A DNA stretch of 64,000 bases from Bosea vaviloviae (GTDB lineage Bacteria; Pseudomonadota; Alphaproteobacteria; Rhizobiales; Beijerinckiaceae). The translations under genes were made by a program, and so were the position numbers. A model generated the notes under the pieces. The model was not told the DNA's origin, did not search any database, and saw only the letters and a program-made list of their open reading frames with translations. Shown here piece by piece: positions 55,566 to 63,561 of the stretch; positions within the stretch are counted from its first letter, which is position 1; the number at the start of each line of letters is the position of its first letter. Location: the NCBI RefSeq assembly GCF_001741865.1, contig NZ_CP017147.1:3153001-3217000 (forward strand). The letters run 5' to 3'.

Positions 55566-56753
55566 ATGTCGCAGCTCGAGCCGCAAGCGTTCGCCGCAGC
55601 GCGCCCTTTGCACAAGGGCGCAGTCAGGCCGATGAGGCCCGCAGACATCGCTGCGGTCGCTCAGCTGTTTCTGAAGATCTTCAGAAAAACCGATAAGCCG
55701 CCGGACGCGGACCTTCAGGACTATCTGCGAACGCTGTTGCTGGCGTCTCCTTCCTATACTGAAGCGACGGGCACGCAGGTCTACGAGCAGCAGGACGGTT
55801 TTATCCGGAGCGCGCTGCTGGCCGTGCCGATGCGTTTCACCGCCTATGGGGACATCCTGCCCGGGAGGCTTCTCGGCGTCTTCATGACCGACGGCCAAAA
55901 AGAAGCAGCCGGAGCGGCGCAACTTGTCCTCGCCTTGCGGCCCAGGCGCACCGACTTCGCCTTTTGCGACAGCGCATCGCCGACGAGCTGCAACCATCTT
56001 CTCGCCATCGGGGGCAAGCCGATTCCCTTGCAGAACCTTGAATGGGCGCGCAGCTTCCGTCCCGTCGGGGTATTGGCGGCGCGCTTCGGCGAGCGCCTTC
56101 TGCGCGGCAAGGCTTCTGGCGGCAAGGCTTCTGGCAGCAAGGGCAAGATCCTTGGCGGCATGGTTTCTGGTCTGTCCGCTCTGGCGCGCCCTCTCGACGG
56201 CGTACTGCGTCGCCTGCTGCCAGGGGAGGCTGAGCAAGCCGGCGCTGCGCGCGTCGTGGAGATGCCCATACCAAGCTTCCTCATGCAGGCGCCGCGACTC
56301 GTCGCTCACTACGCGGTGCGGCCTCTCTGGACAGAGGAGGAGCTCTCCTGGGTGGTTTCACTGGCTGCGCAGAACACCCGGCTCGGAGCCTTCACGATCC
56401 GCTCCGTCATCGACCGCACCGACGCGATCATCGGCTGCTTCGTGTATTACGCCGCGCCGGGGCGAACCGCGCATGTCCTCAACGTCCTGTCGCTCCCCGG
56501 ACAGGAGCCCACCGTCTTGAACGCGATGTTTCGCCATCTCGACGATACCGGCCATGTCGAAGCCCGCGGCCGTGCGCAATCCGCCTTGATGGTCGGGCTC
56601 TCCCTGCAGCGCTGGCTCGTCTTCCGGCACCGGGCCTTCACCTTTGCGCTGACGAAGCTTCCCGAGATCAACGACGCCGTCATGCGCGGCGATATCTATA
56701 TCGGCGGCCTCGCTGGCGAGGACTGGAGCCGGCTCCTCAGCGATTTCGATTAG
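55566..56753 (+). CDS. GNAT-like acyltransferase of an exopolysaccharide cluster
   Basis: A 395-residue protein that seems to hold two GNAT-like halves (VRPMRPADIAAVAQLFLKIF, and GAFTIRSVIDRTDAIIGCFV, then YYAAPGRTAHVLNVLSLPGQ). Between them is a low-complexity linker, GKASGGKASGSKGK (residues about 180-194), encoded by a 15-bp tandem duplication. It precedes a GT2 glycosyltransferase and is likely to modify or control polysaccharide synthesis. I do not recognise a named family. Confidence 0.65.
   Translation: MSQLEPQAFAAARPLHKGAVRPMRPADIAAVAQLFLKIFRKTDKPPDADLQDYLRTLLLASPSYTEATGTQVYEQQDGFIRSALLAVPMRFTAYGDILPGRLLGVFMTDGQKEAAGAAQLVLALRPRRTDFAFCDSASPTSCNHLLAIGGKPIPLQNLEWARSFRPVGVLAARFGERLLRGKASGGKASGSKGKILGGMVSGLSALARPLDGVLRRLLPGEAEQAGAARVVEMPIPSFLMQAPRLVAHYAVRPLWTEEELSWVVSLAAQNTRLGAFTIRSVIDRTDAIIGCFVYYAAPGRTAHVLNVLSLPGQEPTVLNAMFRHLDDTGHVEARGRAQSALMVGLSLQRWLVFRHRAFTFALTKLPEINDAVMRGDIYIGGLAGEDWSRLLSDFD
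56106..56150. repeat. 15-bp coding tandem duplication
   Basis: Two exact copies of GGCAAGGCTTCTGGC (56106-56120 and 56121-56135) and a degenerate third give the GKASG repeats of the acyltransferase-like protein. In frame, so tolerated. Confidence 0.85.
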
Positions 56754-56802
56754 AGCATTGCGCGAAAAAGTGGATGCCGGTTTTTCGCGTGAGCAATGCT
56801 CT
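56752..56802. terminator. Dispersed AGAGC element, copy d; stem-loop after the acyltransferase gene
   Basis: AGAGCATTGCGCGAAAAA and TTTTTCGCGTGAGCAATGCTCT pair almost fully around GTGGATGCCGG. It overlaps the TAG stop of the upstream gene. It is a short form of the element seen at 44636, 48246 and 54161 and may act as a terminator. Confidence 0.6.
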
Positions 56803-56816
56803 AGACTTTAGGAATC

Positions 56817-56864
56817 GATCACGTTTTTCGCATTCGGACGATTCCGTCCGAATGCGACGTGATC
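56817..56864. promoter_or_regulatory. Long hairpin just upstream of the GT2 gene
   Basis: GATCACGT-TTTT-CGCATTCGGACG, loop ATTC, then CGTCCGAATGCG-ACGTGATC: 20 paired bases with a TTTT bulge on one side, ending 13 bp before the ATG at 56878. It could hide the ribosome binding site region or be another mobile palindrome. Confidence 0.6.
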
Positions 56865-56877
56865 TCGGGCGGACGCG

Positions 56878-57873
56878 ATGACGGTATCGGTTATCCTTAA
56901 GACACTGAACGAGGAGGCGAGAATTGGCGCCGCCATCGAAAGCGTCTTGGCGGCGCTCGAAGGGATCGGCGGCGAGATCACCGTGGCCGATGGCGGCTCG
57001 CGCGATCGCACGCTCGCTGTCGCCGAAAACTATCCCGTCCGTGTCGTCCAGCTCGAACCGACCATCTCCCCGAGCTGCGGGATCGGCCCCCAGCTCGGCT
57101 TCCAGCACAGCCGCGAGCCGTTCATCTGCCTGATGGACGGCGACATGCTGCTCGATCCCGGCTTCCTTCCCGAGGCGCTGTCCTACCTCTCGGCCAATCC
57201 CCGTGCCGCCGGCGTGACCGGCCATGTCGAGGAGATGAACCAGACCAGCCTCGAATATGTCAGGCGCGGGCGCAGGGCGCCGCCGGAGAACCGCAGCGGG
57301 CCGATCGACCGCATGAATGGCGGTGGCCTTTATCGCAGGGAGGCGGTCGAGCAGGCCGGCTATCTGTCGGACCGCAATCTGCACGGATATGAGGAATTCG
57401 ACCTGGGCATGAGATTGCGGGCGCGGGGCTGGACCCTGCATCGTCTCGACCGCCGTTTCGTGCGTCATTTCGGACATGCGCTCAACGCCTATACGCTGCT
57501 CGTGCGGCGTTGGAAGTCGGGCTATCTGCGCGGGATCGGAGAGTTGCTGCGCGGGGCGCTCGGGAAGCCGCACTGGCGGCAACTGGTTCAGGACCTGCCC
57601 GAGCTGAAGCTCTGGGCCATCGTCTATCTCTGGCTGATCGCAATGATCGCGCTGCCGCTCGCGCTGCCGAGCCCGGCCTTGGGACTTGCGGTGGACGTCG
57701 TCCTGACAGCCGGTATCGTCGGCGTGATGAGCCTCCGGCAGCGGAGCCTGTCACTGGGCCTCTATGCGGTCGTCGCCTGGCTGTTCCACGCCGCTGCATT
57801 GCCGCTCGGCTTCTTCCAGGCGCGCAAAGCCCCGGAAGCCTGGATCGAGAGCCGGATCGTCAAGGATATCTAG
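56878..57873 (+). CDS. Family 2 glycosyltransferase
   Basis: A 331-residue GT-A glycosyltransferase: SVILKTLNEEARI at the N-terminus, VADGGSRDRTL, and the metal-binding DxD as CLMDGDMLLD (D87, D89). GYEEFDLGMRLRARGW is the acceptor-side acidic motif. The C-terminus has two to three membrane segments (IVYLWLIAMIALPLALPSPA). It should add a sugar to a lipid-linked repeat unit at the inner membrane. Confidence 0.9.
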   Translation: MTVSVILKTLNEEARIGAAIESVLAALEGIGGEITVADGGSRDRTLAVAENYPVRVVQLEPTISPSCGIGPQLGFQHSREPFICLMDGDMLLDPGFLPEALSYLSANPRAAGVTGHVEEMNQTSLEYVRRGRRAPPENRSGPIDRMNGGGLYRREAVEQAGYLSDRNLHGYEEFDLGMRLRARGWTLHRLDRRFVRHFGHALNAYTLLVRRWKSGYLRGIGELLRGALGKPHWRQLVQDLPELKLWAIVYLWLIAMIALPLALPSPALGLAVDVVLTAGIVGVMSLRQRSLSLGLYAVVAWLFHAAALPLGFFQARKAPEAWIESRIVKDI

Positions 57874-57912
57874 CAGGCTTCTGCAGCAGCCTGCGCCCGC
57901 ACCCTGTTTATG

Positions 57913-58057
57913 CTCGGAACCGCCGCGTCATCCTGGACAAGCGGCGAAGCCGCGCAGCTCCGGGATCCATCGTAGAGCCAGACTCCTCAAAGGATTGGCC
58001 CTACGATGGATCCCGGGCCTCCGCTTCGCTACCCCAGGATGACGGAGTGGTTCCGAG
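57913..58057. repeat. Palindromic element between convergent genes
   Basis: Outer arms CTCGGAACC / GGTTCCGAG, middle arms CGTCATCCTGG / CCAGGATGACG and inner arms CGGGATCCATCGTAG / CTACGATGGATCCCG pair across 145 bp. It is related in design and partly in sequence to 39475-39591. It sits between the stops of the GT2 and flippase genes and could act as a bidirectional terminator. Confidence 0.75.
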
Positions 58058-58075
58058 GATGAGCAGCATCCTGCG

Positions 58076-59419
58076 CTAGGGACTTGCCCGGGCGGGCTCA
58101 TCCGCCTGCAAGCGGCTGCGCCGCACGAAGCTGAGCAGCACGAGCCACGCGGCCACGACGATGGCGCCTTCGATCACGTAAAGCGCGATGAAGGTGCCGA
58201 CCGGGGCTGCGAGCCAGGTCGCCACCGCGAGGAGGGCGCTGCCCAGCAGGTTGGCTCCGTTCAGGATCCAGGCTCTCGCATCCTGCCGCCCCGAGGCGCC
58301 GAGCAAGTCGATCGCGGCCGCCCAGGCGCCGACGAGGACGATGGTGCCGGAAAGGCAGCGCACGAAGAACGAAAGATCGTGATAGTCGCGGCCAAACAAC
58401 GCCGGAAGCTTGGGCGCCAGCATGAACAGGATGAGGAATGTCGTCAGGCTGAGGGCAAGCGCCGCGATCAGGGCCCGTTTTGCCATGGGCAAGGCGAGGT
58501 ACAGGCCGTCGCGGCTCTCCCTTGCAAGGCGCGGATAGATCAGCCGGTTCAAGGCATCGATCGAGAGATAGCTGCTGTCTACGATCCGCCTGGCCACGCC
58601 ATAGCTTCCCACCGTCTCGATCGGCGTGAAGAGGCCGATCACGAGCAGGTCGACATTCGAGCGGACGGCCCGCATCACGAATTGCGAGCTGAACAGGATG
58701 CCGGCCCGCAGCTCCTCGCGCAGGATCGTGAGCCGGGGCCGGCCGAGGGGGCGCAGCCATGCGGCTCCGACCAGGGCGAAGAGAAGATTCCCGCCGCACT
58801 GCCAGACAGCCCATTCCGACAGGCTCGATACCTGGAACAGCATGCAGGCAAGCGCCGCGGTGGCCATGCGCCCAAAAGCGAAGCCGACGACCGCGCGATT
58901 GGCCGCATCAAGCCGGCCGAGGCCGAGGAATGCGGTTTCGACGAGAAGGATCACCCTTACGAGAACGACATTGCCCAGGAACAGCAGCGCCAGGGTCGTC
59001 GTGTCCACGGAGGGGCCGGAACTCATATGGACCCAGGAACTCATATGGGACCAGGAACTGATGTGGGCCCAGGATGACATCGCCGCGACGCCGCCGATGA
59101 CGAGCACGGCTCCGCTCAGGCCGATCAGAACAAGGTTGTGACCGAGCAGACTCGTATAGCTCGCGGGCTCGCGCGAGACCCTGCGAAGCAGGCAGTCGGA
59201 GGCGCCGAGGCCGCAAATCTGAACCGCAATGGCGGTTACGGCCGAAATCTGCACGAAGAGACCGAACTCGATCGGCCCCAGCGAGCGCGCCAGAATGGCG
59301 AAGGTCACGAGCTGTGAAAGGGCGGCTGATGCCAAGGATCCGCTCGACAGCAAATAGCTGATGAGGACTGGACGGGCGAGCCGGATTCTCCGGCCGGCAT
59401 CCTTCAGGCCTTTTGCCAA
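58076..59419 (-). CDS. Polysaccharide flippase (Wzx/MATE-like)
   Basis: A membrane protein of about 447 residues with some twelve hydrophobic segments and the usual Wzx-type opening (ISYLLSSGSLASAALSQLVT, then FAILARSLGPIEFGLFVQIS). It should flip lipid-linked oligosaccharide units to the periplasm. No ATG is available. TTG 59419 is chosen because GGGGG lies 7-11 bases upstream; TTG 59467 without such a site would add 16 residues. An internal repeat of three six-residue units (SSWAHI, SSWSHM, SSWVHM) sits in a loop. Confidence 0.82.
   Translation of the reverse strand: MAKGLKDAGRRIRLARPVLISYLLSSGSLASAALSQLVTFAILARSLGPIEFGLFVQISAVTAIAVQICGLGASDCLLRRVSREPASYTSLLGHNLVLIGLSGAVLVIGGVAAMSSWAHISSWSHMSSWVHMSSGPSVDTTTLALLFLGNVVLVRVILLVETAFLGLGRLDAANRAVVGFAFGRMATAALACMLFQVSSLSEWAVWQCGGNLLFALVGAAWLRPLGRPRLTILREELRAGILFSSQFVMRAVRSNVDLLVIGLFTPIETVGSYGVARRIVDSSYLSIDALNRLIYPRLARESRDGLYLALPMAKRALIAALALSLTTFLILFMLAPKLPALFGRDYHDLSFFVRCLSGTIVLVGAWAAAIDLLGASGRQDARAWILNGANLLGSALLAVATWLAAPVGTFIALYVIEGAIVVAAWLVLLSFVRRSRLQADEPARASP
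59018..59077. repeat. 18-bp coding tandem repeat in the flippase gene
   Basis: Three copies of GGAACTCATATGGACCCA-like units (59018-59035, 59036-59053, 59054-59071) and the start of a fourth. In frame, giving SSW-x-H-M/I repeats in an extramembrane loop. Confidence 0.88.
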
Positions 59420-59994
59420 GAAAAACCCCCATTCAGACTGAAAGCATAGGTTGAATTTTACAATCAAGAGTCGATCTAAATGCCTCGAACGCAGATACTT
59501 GATTGAATGGACGTGTCCGAAAAATAGGTCAATTCTATGATGATATATTATAGGAGTACTTTATTTAAAATTCGTGATCTGTGTTTATACGCTGCTATGC
59601 GCTTGCCTATTAAGGTTAATTTTTAGTTACCATAGCTATCATAGGTTGCATCAACTTGCCCAAAGAAGGTTACATCAACCCATGGGTGAGATCACAAAAA
59701 TTCCGTGGATCCGGGGGGGCATAGGGCCCCGAGCGCGGCCGCATGCCTTGTTCCGCTCCTCCGCGCGAGAGGTGGGGCGAGTTCGCGGGGCAAGATGCGT
59801 GTCGTCGGCGGCTGCCATCACCTCAAGCGACGCCGGCATGTCTTTCGACGCCGGCATGGCTTTCGACGCCGGCATGTCTTTCTCGATCTCGCGACCTGGT
59901 CCGCGCGGCGCGAACCGAACTCCAAGATCTCCAAGATCTCCAAGAACTCCACGATCTTCAAGCCAGGCGTACCCTCTTACTGACGCGGGTCGAC
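59420..59994. other. AT-rich intergenic region with short tandem repeats
   Basis: From about 59440 to 59700 the DNA is markedly AT-rich (for example TGATGATATATTATAGGAGT near 59540), unlike the rest of the window, and is a likely promoter region for the divergent flippase and Wzz-like genes. From 59829 to 59882 three copies of the 18-bp unit GACGCCGGCATGTCTTTC follow, and from 59921 to 59956 four copies of the 9-bp unit TCCAAGATC. No convincing gene. Confidence 0.7.
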
Positions 59995-61434
59995 ATGTAT
60001 TTCTCAGCTGACGATAGCAAGATGCAGCGCGAGGGTGGCGCCCCTTATCGACGGACCGTCGAATTGGTGCCGCTGCCCGTCCGCGCGATCAGCGCCGCCC
60101 AGATTCTGGGCTGGCTGCTGCGCGGCTGGCTTTGGCTGGTGATTGCAGCACTCCTGGGCGCCGTCGCGGCGGTCGGCGGCGCACAGCTCCTGACACCACG
60201 CTTCACGGCGACGACGGAGCTGACGATCGCGCCATCCAATCTGCTGATCGCGCCCAACGATCTCTACGCAACGAATATTCAGAGCGACAGCCAGATCCTG
60301 GATGTCGAGAGCAAGATGAGGATGATTTCCTCGGGAAACGTCTTGCGCCGGGTCGTCAATCAGCTCGATCTGAAGAACGATCCCGAATTCGCGAGTAAAA
60401 CGTCGCTGCTCCGCTTCTGGGAAGCTTTCGATCCAGCTCCGCCATCCACCGGGGTGTCGGACCTCGCCAGCACCCTGGCCAGACGCATGACCATTGTCCG
60501 GCAGGAGCGTTCCTATGTCGTGTCCCTGTCGATCTGGGCGAGTGAAGCGGCCATGTCGGCGCGGCTCGCCAATGCCGTTGCCGAAGCCTTCCGCGACGAA
60601 GTCGTGCGGGCCGATGCCGAGCGCGTCGGGCGGGCGGCGCAAGGGCTGACCGCCCGGGTCGGCGAGATCAAGGCCGCGGCGGCCGAGGCGGAAGATCGGG
60701 TCGAAGCCTTCCGCCTCGCCCATGGCCTGCAGCAGGGCGCCTCCAAGCAGCCGCTCGGTGCGGAAGCCCTGGAGCGGATGAGCGCCAAGCTGATCGATGC
60801 CAAGGCGCGGCTGGCCGAGGCGGAGGCGCGCAACAACGAGGTCTCGCGCGCGCTCTCGGAGCATGGCGCGCAGGCAGGCGCCGTCCAGTCGCAGGCGCTG
60901 AGCGGATTATTCACCGAGGAGGCCACCTTGCGCCGGCAAATTGCGGCGCTGTCCAGGACCTTGGGGCCGCGCCATCCCTCGCTCGGAAACCTGCTGGCCG
61001 AGGCCGATGCCATGAGCAAGGCGATCAGGTCGGAGATCGAGCGGCTTCGGCGCGCGGCCCGCAGCGAGGTCGATCAGGCCAGGGCGGCGCTCGCTGCGCT
61101 GAACGGGGAGACGCGCACCTTGCGCGGGAACGTCTCCGTCGACGACCAGGCCCAGGTGAAACTGCGGGAACTCGAGCGCGAGGCAAGCGCCAAGACCGCG
61201 CTTTACCAGACCTTTCTGACGCGGGCAGGCGAGGCCGCGCAGCGACAGCAGATCGACGCGACGGATGTCCGCGTGATCACGCTTGCGACCGCTCCGTTGC
61301 AGCCGCGCTGGCCGCCCCGCCCCATCATCGCGGCTGCAGCAGGCATGGCGTTGGGCCTCCTTCTCGCCGCGGGCCTGCTCCTGGGCCTCGGCTATCTCCG
61401 CGAATTTCGGTCCGGCGGGAGGGCCGCGACATGA
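59995..61434 (+). CDS. Polysaccharide chain-length/export protein (Wzz/GumC-like)
   Basis: A 479-residue inner-membrane protein. The first transmembrane segment is about LWLVIAALLGAVAAVGGAQL (residues 45-65). A long periplasmic coiled coil follows (GEIKAAAAEAEDRVEAFRLA, then the KARLAEAEARNNEVSRALSE area). The second membrane segment is IIAAAAGMALGLLLAAGLLL near the C-terminus. No tyrosine-kinase domain is attached. It sets chain length or links polymerase to export. Start 59995 is weak; 60022 is an alternative. It overlaps the next gene by four bases. Confidence 0.87.
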   Translation: MYFSADDSKMQREGGAPYRRTVELVPLPVRAISAAQILGWLLRGWLWLVIAALLGAVAAVGGAQLLTPRFTATTELTIAPSNLLIAPNDLYATNIQSDSQILDVESKMRMISSGNVLRRVVNQLDLKNDPEFASKTSLLRFWEAFDPAPPSTGVSDLASTLARRMTIVRQERSYVVSLSIWASEAAMSARLANAVAEAFRDEVVRADAERVGRAAQGLTARVGEIKAAAAEAEDRVEAFRLAHGLQQGASKQPLGAEALERMSAKLIDAKARLAEAEARNNEVSRALSEHGAQAGAVQSQALSGLFTEEATLRRQIAALSRTLGPRHPSLGNLLAEADAMSKAIRSEIERLRRAARSEVDQARAALAALNGETRTLRGNVSVDDQAQVKLRELEREASAKTALYQTFLTRAGEAAQRQQIDATDVRVITLATAPLQPRWPPRPIIAAAAGMALGLLLAAGLLLGLGYLREFRSGGRAAT

Positions 61435-62753
61435 CCCTGACGAACCATAAGCACGAGAGCGCGAGCGAGGGTTTCGCAGGGGCGCTGCTCTTCACGGCGA
61501 CGCTGCTGTTCTACCTGGTCACGCTGACGCCGTTCATCGACCTGTCGGCGGCCGATGCGAGCGCAGCCGCCACCGGCAAGTCGAACATGATCAATCAGCT
61601 CGTCTATCTCGGGCTGACGGCGGCCCTGTGGTGGACCGTCTTGAATTCGCCGGCTCGCCAGCTGGTCGGGCGCCCGCGCACCATCCTGGTCGCGCTGCTC
61701 GTCTGGTTCGGGATCGTTTCGGCGCTCTCGCTGCATCCCGACCTGGCGCTCAAGCGCGTCTTCCTGGCAACGCTCACGATCGCGAATGGCAGCGTCCTGC
61801 TGCTGCTGCCGCGCTCCGAGCGCCAGTTCGCCGGCATGCTCACGCTCGGCTGCCTCGGCACCCTGGGGCTTGCCTATCTCGGCGTCGCCCTGCTGCCCCA
61901 TTTTTCGATCCATCAGGCCAGCGAGATCCGCGAGCCGATGAATGCCGGCCTCTGGCGGGGCCATTTCGCGCACAAGAATGTCGCGGCCGCGGCAATGGTG
62001 CTCATAAGCTTCGTCGGACTCTATCTGTTCAGCACCGGCCGCAGGCTCGTCGGCGCTGCGATGACGCTGCTGGCGGTGGTTTTCCTGACCCAGACCGGCG
62101 GAAAATCCGCCAGCGCGGCACTGCCCGGCATTCTCGCCTTCGCCTGGATTTTCGAGCGCTGGCGAGCCGTTCGCGCCCCTATGGTGATTCTGGGGATCGC
62201 TGCCTTCAACATCCTCACGATCGGCTGCGCGGTCTCGCCCGCCATGCGCGATCTGGTCGCGCATCTCGGCATCGACCCGACCTTCACCAACCGCATCGAC
62301 ATCTGGAAGATCGGCGCCACGGCCGTCATGGACAACCCGCTGACCGGCTACGGCTTCCAGCTGTTCTGGCAGACCGCCGACATGGTCCACAAGGGCGGCT
62401 CGGCGACGAGCTGGGCATACGCCGCCTTCAATGGTCACAATGCCTATCTCGACGCGGCGGTCACCACGGGCATTCCCGGTCTGGTCCTGACCCTGGTCTG
62501 GGTCGTCTGGGTGCCGCTGCGCGACATAGCCCGGGCTGAGGCCTCGGCAAACGATCCCGCATTGACGCGCCTCTTCGTGCGAATCTGGCTCTATGGGATC
62601 GTGATGGCTTGCGTCGAGAGCCTGTTCTTCCAGTCAGGCAGCCTCTGGTTCATGCTGGTCGTGGCGATCTTCGGCCTCCACCTCCAGGCCCGCGCGCACG
62701 AAATCCGGGGGGCGGCCCATCAATCGCGCAGCATGGAGCCGGCCCATGCGTAG
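61431..62753 (+). CDS. O-antigen ligase/polymerase-like protein (Wzy_C)
   Basis: A 440-residue membrane protein with about eleven hydrophobic segments. The Wzy/WaaL hallmark region reads LWRGHFAHKNVAAAAMV, followed by TNRIDIWKIG and LTGYGFQLFW, and a periplasmic histidine in FNGHNAYLDAAVTTGIPGLV. It is likely the polymerase of this exopolysaccharide system. The start codon lies within the stop of the Wzz-like gene, and its end overlaps the deacetylase gene by eight bases. Confidence 0.9.
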   Translation: MTLTNHKHESASEGFAGALLFTATLLFYLVTLTPFIDLSAADASAAATGKSNMINQLVYLGLTAALWWTVLNSPARQLVGRPRTILVALLVWFGIVSALSLHPDLALKRVFLATLTIANGSVLLLLPRSERQFAGMLTLGCLGTLGLAYLGVALLPHFSIHQASEIREPMNAGLWRGHFAHKNVAAAAMVLISFVGLYLFSTGRRLVGAAMTLLAVVFLTQTGGKSASAALPGILAFAWIFERWRAVRAPMVILGIAAFNILTIGCAVSPAMRDLVAHLGIDPTFTNRIDIWKIGATAVMDNPLTGYGFQLFWQTADMVHKGGSATSWAYAAFNGHNAYLDAAVTTGIPGLVLTLVWVVWVPLRDIARAEASANDPALTRLFVRIWLYGIVMACVESLFFQSGSLWFMLVVAIFGLHLQARAHEIRGAAHQSRSMEPAHA

Positions 62754-63561
62754 CGCTGTCACGGTTCCTGCCCCGCTGGAACGCACCGCCCTTCTGCCGT
62801 CACTGCTCGACCGGTTCGCCGGCCGCCTGGAGAACAGGCTGATCCGGGCCGCGCCATGGCAGGTCATGCAGGTTCCGACACGAGAGCCGATCGTGTCCTT
62901 CACCTTCGACGACGTGCCCGATTCCGCCCTCCGGGCGGGCGCGGCGATCCTCGAAGCCGAGGGTGCGCGCGGCACATTCTATATTTCCGGAGGCCTGCAG
63001 GGGCGGGTCGAGCCCAATCGCACCCTGATCGACCTGGCGGGCTGCAAGGAGCTCGCGGCGCGGGGTCACGAGATCGGCTGCCATACCTATGCGCATCGGG
63101 ATTTGCGGCATGTCGACAGCAAGTCCCTGACCGAAGACCTCGACCGCAATGCGCGCTATCTCGACGCGGCCGATCCGCGGCAGGGGCGGCGCAATTTCGC
63201 CTATCCCTACAACAGCGGCTCCTTCGGGAAACGGGATGCCCTGGCCCGCGCCTTCCGCACCTGCCGCGCCGGAGGCGAGGGGATCAATCGCGGCCCGACG
63301 GACCCGACCTTCCTGCGGGCGGTCGAGATCCGGCAGCCGCAGCAATCCGTGCTGGGGCTGGCCCGCTGGATCGACGCGCTGGCCGCCCAGCCGGGCTGGC
63401 TGATCTTCTTCACACACGACATCTCACCGACGCCGACCCCCTATGGCTGCACGGCCACCGGCTTCCGGTTTCTGCTCGGATATGCGCGCGCCCGCGGCTG
63501 CCGGGTGCTGCCCGTCGACGCGGCACTCGACCAGATGGGCTTCCGGGAGCAGGCGAGATGA
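62746..63561 (+). CDS. Polysaccharide deacetylase (NodB-like)
   Basis: A 271-residue carbohydrate esterase 4-type protein. The NodB motif includes VSFTFDDVPDSALRAG (D55, D56), metal histidines in GHEIGCHTYAHRDLRH, and a later FAYPYNSGSFGKRDA and FFTHDISPTPTPYG (catalytic histidine). No signal peptide is obvious, so it may act on cytoplasmic or membrane-bound intermediates. It removes acetyl groups from sugar residues. Confidence 0.88.
   Translation: MRSAVTVPAPLERTALLPSLLDRFAGRLENRLIRAAPWQVMQVPTREPIVSFTFDDVPDSALRAGAAILEAEGARGTFYISGGLQGRVEPNRTLIDLAGCKELAARGHEIGCHTYAHRDLRHVDSKSLTEDLDRNARYLDAADPRQGRRNFAYPYNSGSFGKRDALARAFRTCRAGGEGINRGPTDPTFLRAVEIRQPQQSVLGLARWIDALAAQPGWLIFFTHDISPTPTPYGCTATGFRFLLGYARARGCRVLPVDAALDQMGFREQAR

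Noticed and set aside
59574..60011. 145-residue frame before the Wzz-like gene
   Set aside because: Its sequence is dominated by the 18-bp and 9-bp tandem repeats and it lacks any domain; treated as non-coding.
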